Shown: positions 1 through 6,470, numbered from the stretch's first letter. The stretch is 6,539 bases of DNA from Tateyamaria sp. (GCA_018668195.1 JABITU010000039.1:1-6539); one strand, 5' to 3'. Numbers and translations are program-made. Notes: generated by a model from the sequence alone, not told the origin.

Positions 1-305
1 GCAAGATTTATGTAGGTTGCAATGTTGAAAACATCGCCTATCCCGAAGGCACCTGCGCGGAGGCTGGGGCCATCGCGGCAATGGTGGCAGCGGGCGAGCG
101 CGAGATCGTAGAAGCGTACGTGGTGGCCGGAAGCTCGCTGCCCGTCCCACCGTGTGGCGGATGCCGTCAAAAGCTGGCCGAATTCGCAGCGCGCGACATC
201 ACAGTGACCATGGCCACTACGGAAGGGGTCGAACAACCGATGACCCTAGCACAGTTGCTACCCGGTGCATTCGGCGCGGCACATATGGATCACACATCGT
301 CGTGA
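1..305 (+). CDS. cdd: Cytidine deaminase, C-terminal part (5' end outside window)
   Basis: This enzyme deaminates cytidine and deoxycytidine to uridine and deoxyuridine in pyrimidine salvage, in the cytoplasm. The frame is open from the window edge (first full codon at base 3) to TGA at 303-305, giving about 100 residues; the family is usually near 130, so roughly 30 N-terminal residues are missing. Visible motifs are CNVEN (substrate pocket), then TCAEAGAI, which supplies a zinc cysteine (codon 54-56) and the catalytic proton-shuttle glutamate (60-62), and later PCGGCRQ, which supplies the other two zinc cysteines (first at 153-155). The three-cysteine zinc site is that of the small tetrameric deaminases. 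Its stop overlaps the GTG start of deoA (GTGA at 302-305), so it is the upstream member of a deo operon. An internal ATG at 81 is not the start, because the active-site motif lies before it. Confidence 0.96.
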   Translation, partial: KIYVGCNVENIAYPEGTCAEAGAIAAMVAAGEREIVEAYVVAGSSLPVPPCGGCRQKLAEFAARDITVTMATTEGVEQPMTLAQLLPGAFGAAHMDHTSS

Positions 306-1609
306 GCAACGCCCGCGCCATCATCGCCAAGCTGCGTCAACGCCAGACGCCAACCCAGGACGACCTGTTCTGGTTCGCCCAGGGCCTTGCTGATGGCAGG
401 GTAACAGACGCCCAGGCCGGGGCATTTGCGATGGCGGTGTGCCTGAATGGGTTTGGTGACGGTGGTCGTGTTGCGTTGACCATGGCCATGCGCGACAGTG
501 GCGCGACGCTGGACTGGAACCTGCCGGGCCCAGTGCTCGACAAGCATTCCACGGGTGGGGTTGGTGATTGTGTGAGCCTGGTTTTGGCCCCTGCACTGGC
601 CGCGTGCGGGGTTTATGTACCGATGATTTCCGGGCGCAGTTTGGGACACACGGGCGGCACTCTCGACAAGCTTGAGGCGATACCGGGATTATCTACCGAA
701 CTGAGCGAAAATCAACTGCGCGATACCGTTGCAAAGGTCGGTTGTGCTATCGTGAGCGCGTCGGCCGACATCGCGCCCGCTGACAAACGCTTGTATGCCG
801 TCCGTGATGTGACCGCGACGGTTGAAAGCCTAGACCTTATCACGGCGTCAATTCTGTCAAAGAAGCTGGCCGCAGGCGTCGATGGTCTGGTTCTGGACGT
901 CAAGGTCGGCTCTGGCGCATTCATGAAGGACATTGCGCAGGCGCGCGCACTGGCACAAGCCCTGACCGAGACAGCGAATGCGGCGGGCTGTAAAACCAGC
1001 GCACTGATCAGCGACATGAGCCAACCTCTTGCCCCGGCGCTCGGGAACGCTTTGGAAGTGGCCGAGGTCATGCGCATTCTGACGGGTCAGTCGCAGGGGC
1101 AACTGGTGGAACTTTGCGCCGCATTGGGCGGAGCGCTGCTGAGCGACGCGGGGCTGGTCAAGGATGCTCAGTCAGGCGCCGATGCCGTCTTTGGCGCGAT
1201 CAGTGATGGCCGCGCGGCCGACAAGTTCGGCGCAATGGTCGCAGCCATGGGCGGGCCGATCCATTTTGTCGAACGCTGGAAGAGGTTCCTGCCAGAGGCA
1301 ACTGTCATTCGCGAGGTCCCGGCCAACACAACAGCTTATGTCACGGCCGTCGACGGCGAAGCGCTCGGACTGGCCGTGGTCAACCTTGGTGGCGGGCGCG
1401 TGGTTGAGAGCGATCGTATTAACCCTGCGGTTGGTCTGGCGGGCGTTGCGCGTTTGGGGGAAAAATTGGCCAAAGGCCAACCTCTTGCCGTGATCCACGC
1501 GGCACGCCCCGGCGATGCCGACCGCGCCGAGGCTGCTGTGCGACGGGCAATCACCCTTGGGCCACAGCCGCCGGATGTGCCCGACCTGATCGCGGAACGC
1601 ATGAGCTGA
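302..1609 (+). CDS. deoA: Thymidine phosphorylase
   Basis: DeoA splits thymidine or deoxyuridine with phosphate into the base and 2-deoxyribose-1-phosphate. I chose GTG at 302, giving 435 aa, close to the roughly 440 aa of the E. coli enzyme; the protein then begins SNARAIIAKLRQRQTPTQDD, the normal N-terminal helical domain. The frame runs further upstream, to an ATG at 152, but that part lies wholly inside cdd and does not resemble the family. The phosphate-binding KHSTGGVGD motif is at residues 81-89, followed by the family signature SGRSLGHTGGTLDKLE from 110. R168 (in YAVRD), S183 and K187 (in SILSKK) match the base-binding Arg, Ser and Lys of the E. coli enzyme. No strong Shine-Dalgarno sequence precedes the GTG; initiation is probably coupled to cdd through the 4-base overlap. 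The stop overlaps the deoB ATG by one base. Confidence 0.97.
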   Translation: MSNARAIIAKLRQRQTPTQDDLFWFAQGLADGRVTDAQAGAFAMAVCLNGFGDGGRVALTMAMRDSGATLDWNLPGPVLDKHSTGGVGDCVSLVLAPALAACGVYVPMISGRSLGHTGGTLDKLEAIPGLSTELSENQLRDTVAKVGCAIVSASADIAPADKRLYAVRDVTATVESLDLITASILSKKLAAGVDGLVLDVKVGSGAFMKDIAQARALAQALTETANAAGCKTSALISDMSQPLAPALGNALEVAEVMRILTGQSQGQLVELCAALGGALLSDAGLVKDAQSGADAVFGAISDGRAADKFGAMVAAMGGPIHFVERWKRFLPEATVIREVPANTTAYVTAVDGEALGLAVVNLGGGRVVESDRINPAVGLAGVARLGEKLAKGQPLAVIHAARPGDADRAEAAVRRAITLGPQPPDVPDLIAERMS

Positions 1610-2784
1610 TGGCGCGGGCATTTCTGCTTGTCATGGACTCGGTTGGTATTGGGGGAGCCCCGGATGCAGGCGATTATTTCAACGGAAATTTTCCTGATAC
1701 TGGCGCAAATACCTTGGGCCATATCGCTCAGGCTTGCGCTGCAGGCCACGCTGATAATGCGCGCTCCGGCCCTTTGTACCTGCCCAACCTGAACGGACTG
1801 GGGCTATGGCACGCAATGGATTTAGCCTCCGGAAAAACAGACCTGCCCACAGGTCCATATGGTGCCGCAACCGAACGCTCGCGCGGCAAGGACACCCCTT
1901 CGGGCCATTGGGAACTCGCTGGTGTTCCAGTACCATGGGATTGGCACTATTTTCCCAACACGAACCCTGCCTTTCCGGAGGCGATCGTAAAAATCGTATG
2001 CGAAGCGGCCGGCGTTGGCGGCATCCTCGGAAATTGTCATGCCTCTGGCACCCAGATGATCGCAGATCATGGCACCGCCCACATCACAACCGGTTGGCCC
2101 ATTTGCTACACATCCGCAGACAGCGTCTTTCAGATCGCCGCACACGAAGAGCATTTTGGCCTCGGCCGGCTGCTTGACCTGTGCAAGGCCGTTGCCCCCA
2201 TGCTGCATGAAATGCGCGTAGGGCGGGTGATCGCGCGGCCATTTATTGGCTCAACCGGCACCTTTGAACGTACAGCCAATCGCCATGACTATGCCATCAT
2301 GCCCCCTGCCCCAGTTCTGAGCAATTGGGTTCAGGACGCCGGGCACCGCGTTTACGGGCTGGGCAAAGTAGGTGACATCTTTTCCATGCAAGGATTTGAT
2401 GAAGTTCACCGGGGCACCGATACAGAACTTATGACGCATTTGGCAGATCTGATCGGAACTGCGGTGGATGGCAGCCTGACATTTGCTAATTTTGTGGAAT
2501 TCGACAGCCTGTATGGCCACCGCCGGGACGTCGCGGGGTATGCCCGACACCTTGAATGGTTCGATGCCGCCCTTGGCCAAATCCTGCCTCGCTTGCGAAA
2601 AGGAGACATGCTGATGGTCACAGCCGATCACGGCAACGACCCCACTTGGGTTGGAACCGATCATACGCGTGAACGCGTTCCAGTTCTAATTGCAGGTGAC
2701 ACCATCGAAGATATCGGTCTGATCGGGTTCACTGATGTGGCCAATTTAGTTGCGAGGCATTTGGGTGTCACACCCCTCTGCTAG
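1609..2784 (+). CDS. deoB: Phosphopentomutase
   Basis: DeoB interconverts (deoxy)ribose-1-phosphate and (deoxy)ribose-5-phosphate, linking nucleoside breakdown to central carbon metabolism. It belongs to the alkaline phosphatase superfamily and needs two Mn ions. The protein is 391 aa, slightly shorter than E. coli DeoB (about 407). The site is complete: D10 in MDSVGIGGAPDAGD, the phosphorylated threonine T96 in GKDTPSGHWE, D299 and H304 in FDSLYGHRRD, D340 and H341 in TADHGND, and H352 in TDHTRE. Spacings match the Bacillus cereus enzyme (D13, T85, D286, H291, D327, H328, H339). The ATG at 1609 overlaps the deoA stop (TGATG). It is the last recognisable gene of the operon: no further salvage gene follows and decayed IS sequence begins about 80 bases after the TAG stop. 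No convincing terminator hairpin is visible after the stop. Confidence 0.97.
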   Translation: MARAFLLVMDSVGIGGAPDAGDYFNGNFPDTGANTLGHIAQACAAGHADNARSGPLYLPNLNGLGLWHAMDLASGKTDLPTGPYGAATERSRGKDTPSGHWELAGVPVPWDWHYFPNTNPAFPEAIVKIVCEAAGVGGILGNCHASGTQMIADHGTAHITTGWPICYTSADSVFQIAAHEEHFGLGRLLDLCKAVAPMLHEMRVGRVIARPFIGSTGTFERTANRHDYAIMPPAPVLSNWVQDAGHRVYGLGKVGDIFSMQGFDEVHRGTDTELMTHLADLIGTAVDGSLTFANFVEFDSLYGHRRDVAGYARHLEWFDAALGQILPRLRKGDMLMVTADHGNDPTWVGTDHTRERVPVLIAGDTIEDIGLIGFTDVANLVARHLGVTPLC

Positions 2785-2863
2785 ATTATGCATTTTCAGT
2801 CAGAAACAAAATTACTTGCCATCATTAACGCTATGAAAAGAAATCGCAAAACGTCGCCGTGCC

Positions 2864-2870
2864 TAGTGTC
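2864..2870 (+). repeat. Candidate left terminal inverted repeat of the IS3 relic
   Basis: TAGTGTC here is the exact reverse complement of GACACTA at 3864-3870. It overlaps the last in-frame stop of the transposase fossil (2869-2871), a layout found in some IS3 elements. Beyond 7 bases the two ends diverge, so this may be chance or strong decay. Confidence 0.3.
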
Positions 2871-3576
2871 AAACTGATAATTTTGATCGTAACGGAAGGA
2901 CTTCGACCGTAAGCGAACATATTGATGATTGATACTTAGCTGCCATTTTCCAAGTCACATTGTTGTACGCCTATTGCGGTGTTTGATTCCCGATCCAAGA
3001 TTGGTATCTATGCCGATGATAGAAGACGTTGATATATTCAAAGATAGCAGCCGAGTTTTGATCACACTTTTTGAACAACTGACGGTACAGCAACCTTTTT
3101 CAAAAAAACAAAGAAGATTTCCATGGGCGTATGGTTCAGGCAATCTTCCTTGCGGCTCATGGTTTGCATGATCTCAGCATTTTTGTTCAGTTTTCGATAT
3201 TATATATCTGCTTAATGGTCGCCCCTGTCGGAGTAATGGGTCAACCCGGGAACAGAGTTTTTGCGGTCCAAGGCCATCGTTAAGGCATGATTGAAAAGCC
3301 CGCGGGCGTGTCTTCCTCAAGCACCCAGCCGACGATTTTCTGTATGCCGATGTCCTTATCGCTGGCGAGATTGAGGCTTCCATAATCTATATCTTCACAG
3401 GGAATGTCGACCAATCAAACCGTGCTGTAAGTGGCGCAGCGAGACTGCTATTCCAGCACATTTGGCGATAAGATCATCTTGTGATTGATCTATTTTGTGA
3501 CGGGCGTACGGCGCGTGTTCAAGCGCAAAGACACCTTATTTTCTTTCATGATCAGAGCCGCCCACCTTCTGCCGCC
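2869..3576 (-). pseudogene. IS3-family OrfB (DDE) transposase, fossil
   Basis: Translating the minus strand gives an almost ungapped match to IS3-family OrfB as I know the family. From 3576 the reading contains GRRWAALIMKEN (family GRRRVARLMKEN), then INHK..LSPNVL, then the first catalytic Asp (codon 3406-3408) in VDIP, then GSLNLA and KIVGW. A one-base loss near 3293 shifts the frame; it continues with NHALTMALDRK and GLTHYSDRGD, whose Asp (3227-3229) is the second catalytic residue. After MSRKEDC comes PMEIFFVFLKK, with the catalytic Glu at 3119-3121. Exactly 35 codons separate Asp and Glu. A second shift near 3060-3075 restores AAIFEYINVFYHRHR, and the frame closes at a stop at 2869-2871. 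In-frame stops lie at 3490, 3448, 3415, 3212, 3200 and 2971 (lowest base of each). The N-terminal part is absent. The subgroup cannot be assigned by eye. Confidence 0.87.
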
Positions 3577-3748
3577 GCTTAGCTCCTGCTGACCCAAACG
3601 CTTCGATTCCAAGACGCCAAGTCGTCCACTGTGTGCCGCTGATCCCACGGGCCTTGGCATCGTTGCCCTGTGTCGCGCCTAGATCATAAAGCAGAACAAT
3701 CGAAGCCATCTTGTGTTCAGTCTTGTCATCTCGTCGATGGTATCCCAT
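3570..3748 (-). pseudogene. Possible IS3-family OrfA remnant (helix-turn-helix)
   Basis: A minus-strand frame open through this stretch contains GISGTQWTTWR (first codon ends at 3646), followed about ten residues later by AKRRQ. This resembles the second half of the OrfA helix-turn-helix, whose usual pattern is G-[VI]-S-x-x-T-[FY]-Y-x-W-[RK] followed by K-Y-G-G and A-K-R-L-K. Its position just upstream of the orfB fossil on the same strand is where orfA belongs. The leucine-zipper end of OrfA and the start of OrfB are missing, so the two remnants seem joined by a deletion around 3570-3580. The match is short and the part before GIS does not align well. A 70-residue uninterrupted reading exists here, but nothing suggests that it is an expressed protein. 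Confidence 0.4.
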
Positions 3749-3863
3749 TTCGTGCTTATTTCTTGGAACGGGGTAAAGTCCCCCAATGTTGGGATGTGGT
3801 CCACACTTTGGGCGATCCGAAAACGTAACATGCCAAGCCGTAAACTAGTTAAGAGCCGTCGGG

Positions 3864-3870
3864 GACACTA
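3864..3870 (-). repeat. Candidate right terminal inverted repeat of the IS3 relic
   Basis: GACACTA pairs with TAGTGTC at 2864-2870. It lies about 120 bases upstream of the orfA-like remnant, a plausible distance for the start-side end of an IS3 element. The neighbouring bases do not extend the repeat and no matching short direct repeat flanks the pair. Confidence 0.3.
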
Positions 3871-3878
3871 ATTTAATT

Positions 3879-3908
3879 TTGCCCTTTGTAAGGGTCCGTT
3901 TCTTAATT
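3879..3908 (+). promoter_or_regulatory. Possible sigma70-type promoter for the dehydratase-ridA operon
   Basis: TTGCCC (3879-3884) and TTAATT (3903-3908) are separated by 18 bases and lie 35 bases before the ATG at 3943. Within the spacer side is a small perfect palindrome, CCCTTtgtAAGGG (3882-3894), which could be a regulator half-site pair or chance. The -10 match is poor, so this is only a candidate. It lies just outside the proposed right end of the IS relic. Confidence 0.3.
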
Positions 3909-3930
3909 ACAGATGGTGCGTGATAAATTT

Positions 3931-3937
3931 GGGGAAG
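3931..3937 (+). promoter_or_regulatory. Ribosome binding site of the PLP dehydratase gene
   Basis: GGGGAAG is followed by five bases and then ATG at 3943. It is a purine-rich Shine-Dalgarno-like site at an acceptable, slightly short distance, and supports that ATG as the start. Confidence 0.55.
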
Positions 3938-3942
3938 TGTAG

Positions 3943-4917
3943 ATGACAGAGATTTCGTTGGAACAAATTCATAATGCCCAAGCGGATATATGCGACACTC
4001 TTATCAAGACACCAACGCTAGCTCTGAACTCTGACAGGTGGCGCACCGTACTTCCCGATATTGCGAGCGGCGCAGTTAAACTGGAACTTTTCCAGCAGGC
4101 CGGGTCTTTCAAGGCACGCGGTGCCTATCTGGGCATTCGCAACTTGTCCGCAGAAAACAGAGCGAAAGGCGTCGTTGCAGCAAGCGGTGGAAATCATGCA
4201 ATGGCGGTTGCTTGGGCTGCACAGAAACTGGGGGTTTCGGCCAAGATAGCCATTCCTCAGGCTGCTGATCCAATCCGCATTGAAGGCTGCCGTTCAACTG
4301 GTGCCGAGGTGATATTGTGCAAAGACATCGTTGAGGCCTTTGCAGTGATGGAGGAAACTGCTGCGCGAGAAGGGTGCGTGACAATGCACCCTTTCGAAGG
4401 CGAGCATATGACGCTTGGAAGTGCCACTTGCGGCGCGGAATTCGTGGCGACGCACCCTGAGATTGATATGTTTATCATCCCGGTGGGTGGTGGTGGTATG
4501 ATCAGTGGCCTGTCAGCGGCCATAAAGCTTGCGCGACCAAACGCAACTGTAATCGGCGTGGAGCCTTTTGGTGCCGATAGCATGTTCCGCAGTTTTGCAG
4601 CGGGAAAACCTGTGCGACTTGACAATATCGCCACCATTGCCGACAGCCTCGCCTCGCCATTGGCGATGCCTTATTCCTTTGGTGTTACTCATCGCTACAC
4701 AGATGAAATCGTACGGGTTGAGGATGATGATTTGCGCCACGCAATGAGGATCTACCAGGACATACTTAAAATCACGGCAGAGCCAGCATGCGCAGCATCT
4801 CTTGCTGCGCTTATCGGCCCTCTAAAAGAAAGCGCAGCCGGTCGAAATGTCGGAATAATAGCCTGCGGATCGAATATCAGCATGGCGCGCTATAACTCCC
4901 TATTGGAGAAAAATTGA
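3943..4917 (+). CDS. PLP-dependent threonine/serine dehydratase-like enzyme
   Basis: A fold-type II pyridoxal-phosphate enzyme of 324 aa, the length of catabolic dehydratases and serine racemase relatives; the regulatory ACT-like domain of biosynthetic IlvA is absent. The family removes water (or another beta group) from amino acids such as threonine, serine or hydroxyaspartate, releasing an enamine that becomes a 2-oxo acid and ammonia. K57 in GSFKARGA is the expected Schiff-base lysine. SGGNH (81-85) is the substrate carboxylate loop, GGGGMISG (182-189) binds the PLP phosphate, and ACGSN (307-311) is where the family contacts the pyridine nitrogen. TIADSLA and AEPACAASLAAL are further family landmarks. 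The stop overlaps the ridA ATG by one base. The exact substrate is not readable: threonine, serine, threo-hydroxyaspartate, or the EutB-type reaction of ectoine breakdown remain possible, though no other ectoine gene is seen. Cytoplasmic; no signal peptide. Confidence 0.9.
   Translation: MTEISLEQIHNAQADICDTLIKTPTLALNSDRWRTVLPDIASGAVKLELFQQAGSFKARGAYLGIRNLSAENRAKGVVAASGGNHAMAVAWAAQKLGVSAKIAIPQAADPIRIEGCRSTGAEVILCKDIVEAFAVMEETAAREGCVTMHPFEGEHMTLGSATCGAEFVATHPEIDMFIIPVGGGGMISGLSAAIKLARPNATVIGVEPFGADSMFRSFAAGKPVRLDNIATIADSLASPLAMPYSFGVTHRYTDEIVRVEDDDLRHAMRIYQDILKITAEPACAASLAALIGPLKESAAGRNVGIIACGSNISMARYNSLLEKN
4905..4910 (+). promoter_or_regulatory. Ribosome binding site deciding the ridA start
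   Basis: GGAGAA lies inside the end of the dehydratase gene, six bases before ATG at 4917. This spacing favours the ATG over the adjacent in-frame TTG at 4914, and supports translational coupling to the upstream gene. Confidence 0.7.
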
Positions 4918-5300
4918 TGAAGATCAATCTTGTGGATGCGAAAGGAGTGGCACCCTCTGTCGGCCCTTATAGCCATGCAGTTACTTTGGATGATTTGGTC
5001 TTTGTCTCGGGTAATGTCGGAATCGATTCTAAGGCGCAATTAGTATCGTCAAACGTGGTCGATCAGACTATGCAGGCATTTCTTAATATTAGGGTCGTTC
5101 TAGAAGCCAGTGGTAGCAAGATCAGCAATATTGTGAAAACCACGGTCTTTCTGGTCGATATGAACGATTATTCAGCTGTAAATGCCGCCTATGCGACAGC
5201 TATGGAAGGACATGCGCCAGCCCGATCTTGCGTAGCCGTCGCGGCCTTGCCGTTGGGTGCTAAAGTCGAAATCGAAGTCATCGCACGCAAGTCAGCCTGA
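4917..5300 (+). CDS. ridA: RidA family 2-iminobutanoate/2-iminopropanoate deaminase
   Basis: RidA hydrolyses the reactive enamine/imine products of PLP-dependent dehydratases (2-aminoacrylate, 2-aminocrotonate) to 2-oxo acids and ammonia, protecting other PLP enzymes. The 127-aa protein has the family's normal length and is a cytoplasmic trimer by family. Key residues are present: GPYSHAV with Y18, VSGNVGID (30-37), R103 in PARSCVAV (equivalent to E. coli R105, which binds the substrate carboxylate) and E118 in KVEIEVIA (equivalent to E120, which activates water). The arginine places it in the active RidA group rather than the arginine-lacking Rid groups. ATG at 4917 overlaps the stop of the dehydratase gene by one base, so the two are almost certainly one operon, and its job is probably to clear that enzyme's product. 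The stop lies 3 bases from the stop of the convergent M20 gene. Confidence 0.94.
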   Translation: MKINLVDAKGVAPSVGPYSHAVTLDDLVFVSGNVGIDSKAQLVSSNVVDQTMQAFLNIRVVLEASGSKISNIVKTTVFLVDMNDYSAVNAAYATAMEGHAPARSCVAVAALPLGAKVEIEVIARKSA

Positions 5301-5302
5301 AG

Positions 5303-5317
5303 ATCAAACGCTTTGAT
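5303..5317. terminator. Small inverted repeat at the convergent gene ends
   Basis: ATCAAAcgcTTTGAT is a perfect 6-bp stem with a 3-base loop directly after the ridA stop, overlapping the last codons of the convergent M20 gene. It is AT-rich and not followed by a clean T run, so at best it is a weak bidirectional terminator. No better terminator is visible between the two genes. Confidence 0.25.
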
Positions 5318-6470
5318 AAGCAATAATTTGTTCGATAAAACGATCACAGGCATCAAGTTGTTCGATCGCGATCCATTCATCGGGCTTGTGCGCCTGTTCG
5401 ATGGAGCCAGGCCCACAGATGATCGTGGGAAATCCAACTTTCTGGTAAACTCCGGCTTCTGTCCCGTAATTGACGGACCGGCCAGCATTTTGCCCCGTTA
5501 TCCCAAGCCCGAGATAAAGCGCGGATGAAGCCGGTTTAGCAGTGAGCGGTGGGACGTCGAAAACCGTTTCAATCTTCACCGAAGTTTCGGGGGCATGGCT
5601 CTGCATTTCTGTTTCTAAATCTCTCGCTATCGTGCGAATACGCTCAACGATCGCATCGGCATCTTGGCCTGGCGCACATCTCAACGACCACATCACTTGG
5701 CATTTATCCGAAATGATATTGTGCGCGGTGCCGCCAGTGATTTGAGCGATGTTCAGCGTTGTTCTGCGGTCACCTTCAGTCACTGGGTATTCTCTCGAAA
5801 ATTCTTCATTTAAGGCGGCCAATTGCGTGGCAAAGCGGATTGCGTATTCATTCGCACTTAGCCCCAACCACGGCAGACTGGAATGGGCCGAAACACCATT
5901 GAACGTGACATATTCGACAAACGCCCCTTTGTGTTGGTCAACAACAGTCATCATTGTCGGTTCCCCAACGATAACGGCTTCGATAGCGGGGGATTGTTTG
6001 GAAATCTTTTCAGCCAGATACGGCGCGCCCAGACACCCGGTTTCCTCATCATAGGTGAAAGCCAGCCAGATCGGACGTATTAAATCGGCCATGGCCAGTT
6101 TTGGCACTGCCGCGATCATTGACGCAAGAAACCCCTTCATATCGCAGGTTCCGCGACCATAGATCCGACCATCGTGCTCTGTTGTATCAAACGGCGGATG
6201 TGACCACTTTTGATCCTGAACTGGAACAACATCGGTATGCCCACTCAGAATGATGCCACCTGCAATGTCCGGGCCAAACCGAAAAGCAATGTTCTCTTGC
6301 GTTTTGAAAGGTCCAGTTGCAGAAATCATGCAATCGGACGAATGCTCACAAAATTTGGCAATCAGGTCATTTATTTCTTTTGTGCTCGCGCCCGATACCG
6401 TTTCTATACGTACAAGTTCACCAAGAATATCTTTGGTTTCGAGGCTCCTGTTGTTGAAATTCGTTTCCAT
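5304..6470 (-). CDS. M20-family N-acyl amino acid deacylase, ArgE type
   Basis: A zinc-dependent amidohydrolase resembling acetylornithine deacetylase; the family removes acyl groups from N-acyl amino acids. With ATG at 6468-6470 it has 388 aa, the usual ArgE length. All metal and catalytic residues are present in this numbering: H78 and D80 in SGHTDVVPV, bridging D110 in GRGTCDMKG, base E142 and ligand E143 in YDEETGC, E170 in VGEPT, and H361 in QAHKPDEW. The lid/dimerisation domain runs from about residue 176 (HKGAF) and includes H196 in SAHSS; YGTEAG (335-340) is typical of ArgE relatives. The frame stays open upstream to the window edge, with a possible GTG at 6518 (404 aa), but the extra residues are unlike the family N-terminus; neither start has a strong ribosome site. 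It converges on ridA. Arginine synthesis or catabolism of another N-acyl compound cannot be separated; the catabolic-looking neighbours make me avoid the name argE. Confidence 0.88.
   Translation of the reverse strand: METNFNNRSLETKDILGELVRIETVSGASTKEINDLIAKFCEHSSDCMISATGPFKTQENIAFRFGPDIAGGIILSGHTDVVPVQDQKWSHPPFDTTEHDGRIYGRGTCDMKGFLASMIAAVPKLAMADLIRPIWLAFTYDEETGCLGAPYLAEKISKQSPAIEAVIVGEPTMMTVVDQHKGAFVEYVTFNGVSAHSSLPWLGLSANEYAIRFATQLAALNEEFSREYPVTEGDRRTTLNIAQITGGTAHNIISDKCQVMWSLRCAPGQDADAIVERIRTIARDLETEMQSHAPETSVKIETVFDVPPLTAKPASSALYLGLGITGQNAGRSVNYGTEAGVYQKVGFPTIICGPGSIEQAHKPDEWIAIEQLDACDRFIEQIIAYQSV

Larger units (their letters stand above)
2864..3870 (-). mobile_element. Decayed, internally deleted IS3-family insertion sequence
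   Basis: A stretch of about 1 kb without an intact gene between deoB and the dehydratase operon. On the minus strand it carries an orfB transposase fossil (about 2869-3576) and, upstream of it, a weaker orfA-like fossil (about 3570-3748). The outer limits are tentative and use a 7-bp inverted pair. At 1007 bp it is shorter than intact IS3 elements (about 1.2-1.5 kb), which fits an internal deletion removing the end of orfA and the start of orfB. No target-site duplication is visible: the bases flanking the proposed ends do not match. The element is old and cannot be mobile by itself. Confidence is high for the IS3 origin and low for the exact ends. Confidence 0.75.

Noticed and set aside
152..301. 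Upstream ATG giving a 485-aa thymidine phosphorylase
   Set aside because: The extra 50 residues are an out-of-frame reading of cdd; the GTG at 302 gives the family length and the usual operon overlap.
2929..3171. 80-codon + strand reading frame in the gap after deoB
   Set aside because: It lies antisense to the well-aligned IS3 transposase fossil, has no ribosome site and no recognisable domain; it is a shadow of the relic.
3536..3748. 70-codon minus-strand frame as a small hypothetical gene
   Set aside because: Its middle resembles an OrfA helix-turn-helix and its end runs out of frame into the OrfB fossil, so it is better explained as IS debris.
4914..4916. TTG start for ridA
   Set aside because: The next codon is an ATG with better spacing to GGAGAA, and it gives the usual RidA N-terminus.
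3943..4917. Biosynthetic threonine deaminase IlvA
   Set aside because: The protein ends at 324 aa without the C-terminal regulatory domain of IlvA.
3943..6470. Ectoine/hydroxyectoine degradation cluster (EutB-like dehydratase plus DoeB-like deacetylase)
   Set aside because: The deacylase is M20/ArgE type, whereas DoeB belongs to the AstE/AspA-like group, and no other ectoine gene is visible; the EutB reaction stays only a possibility for the dehydratase.
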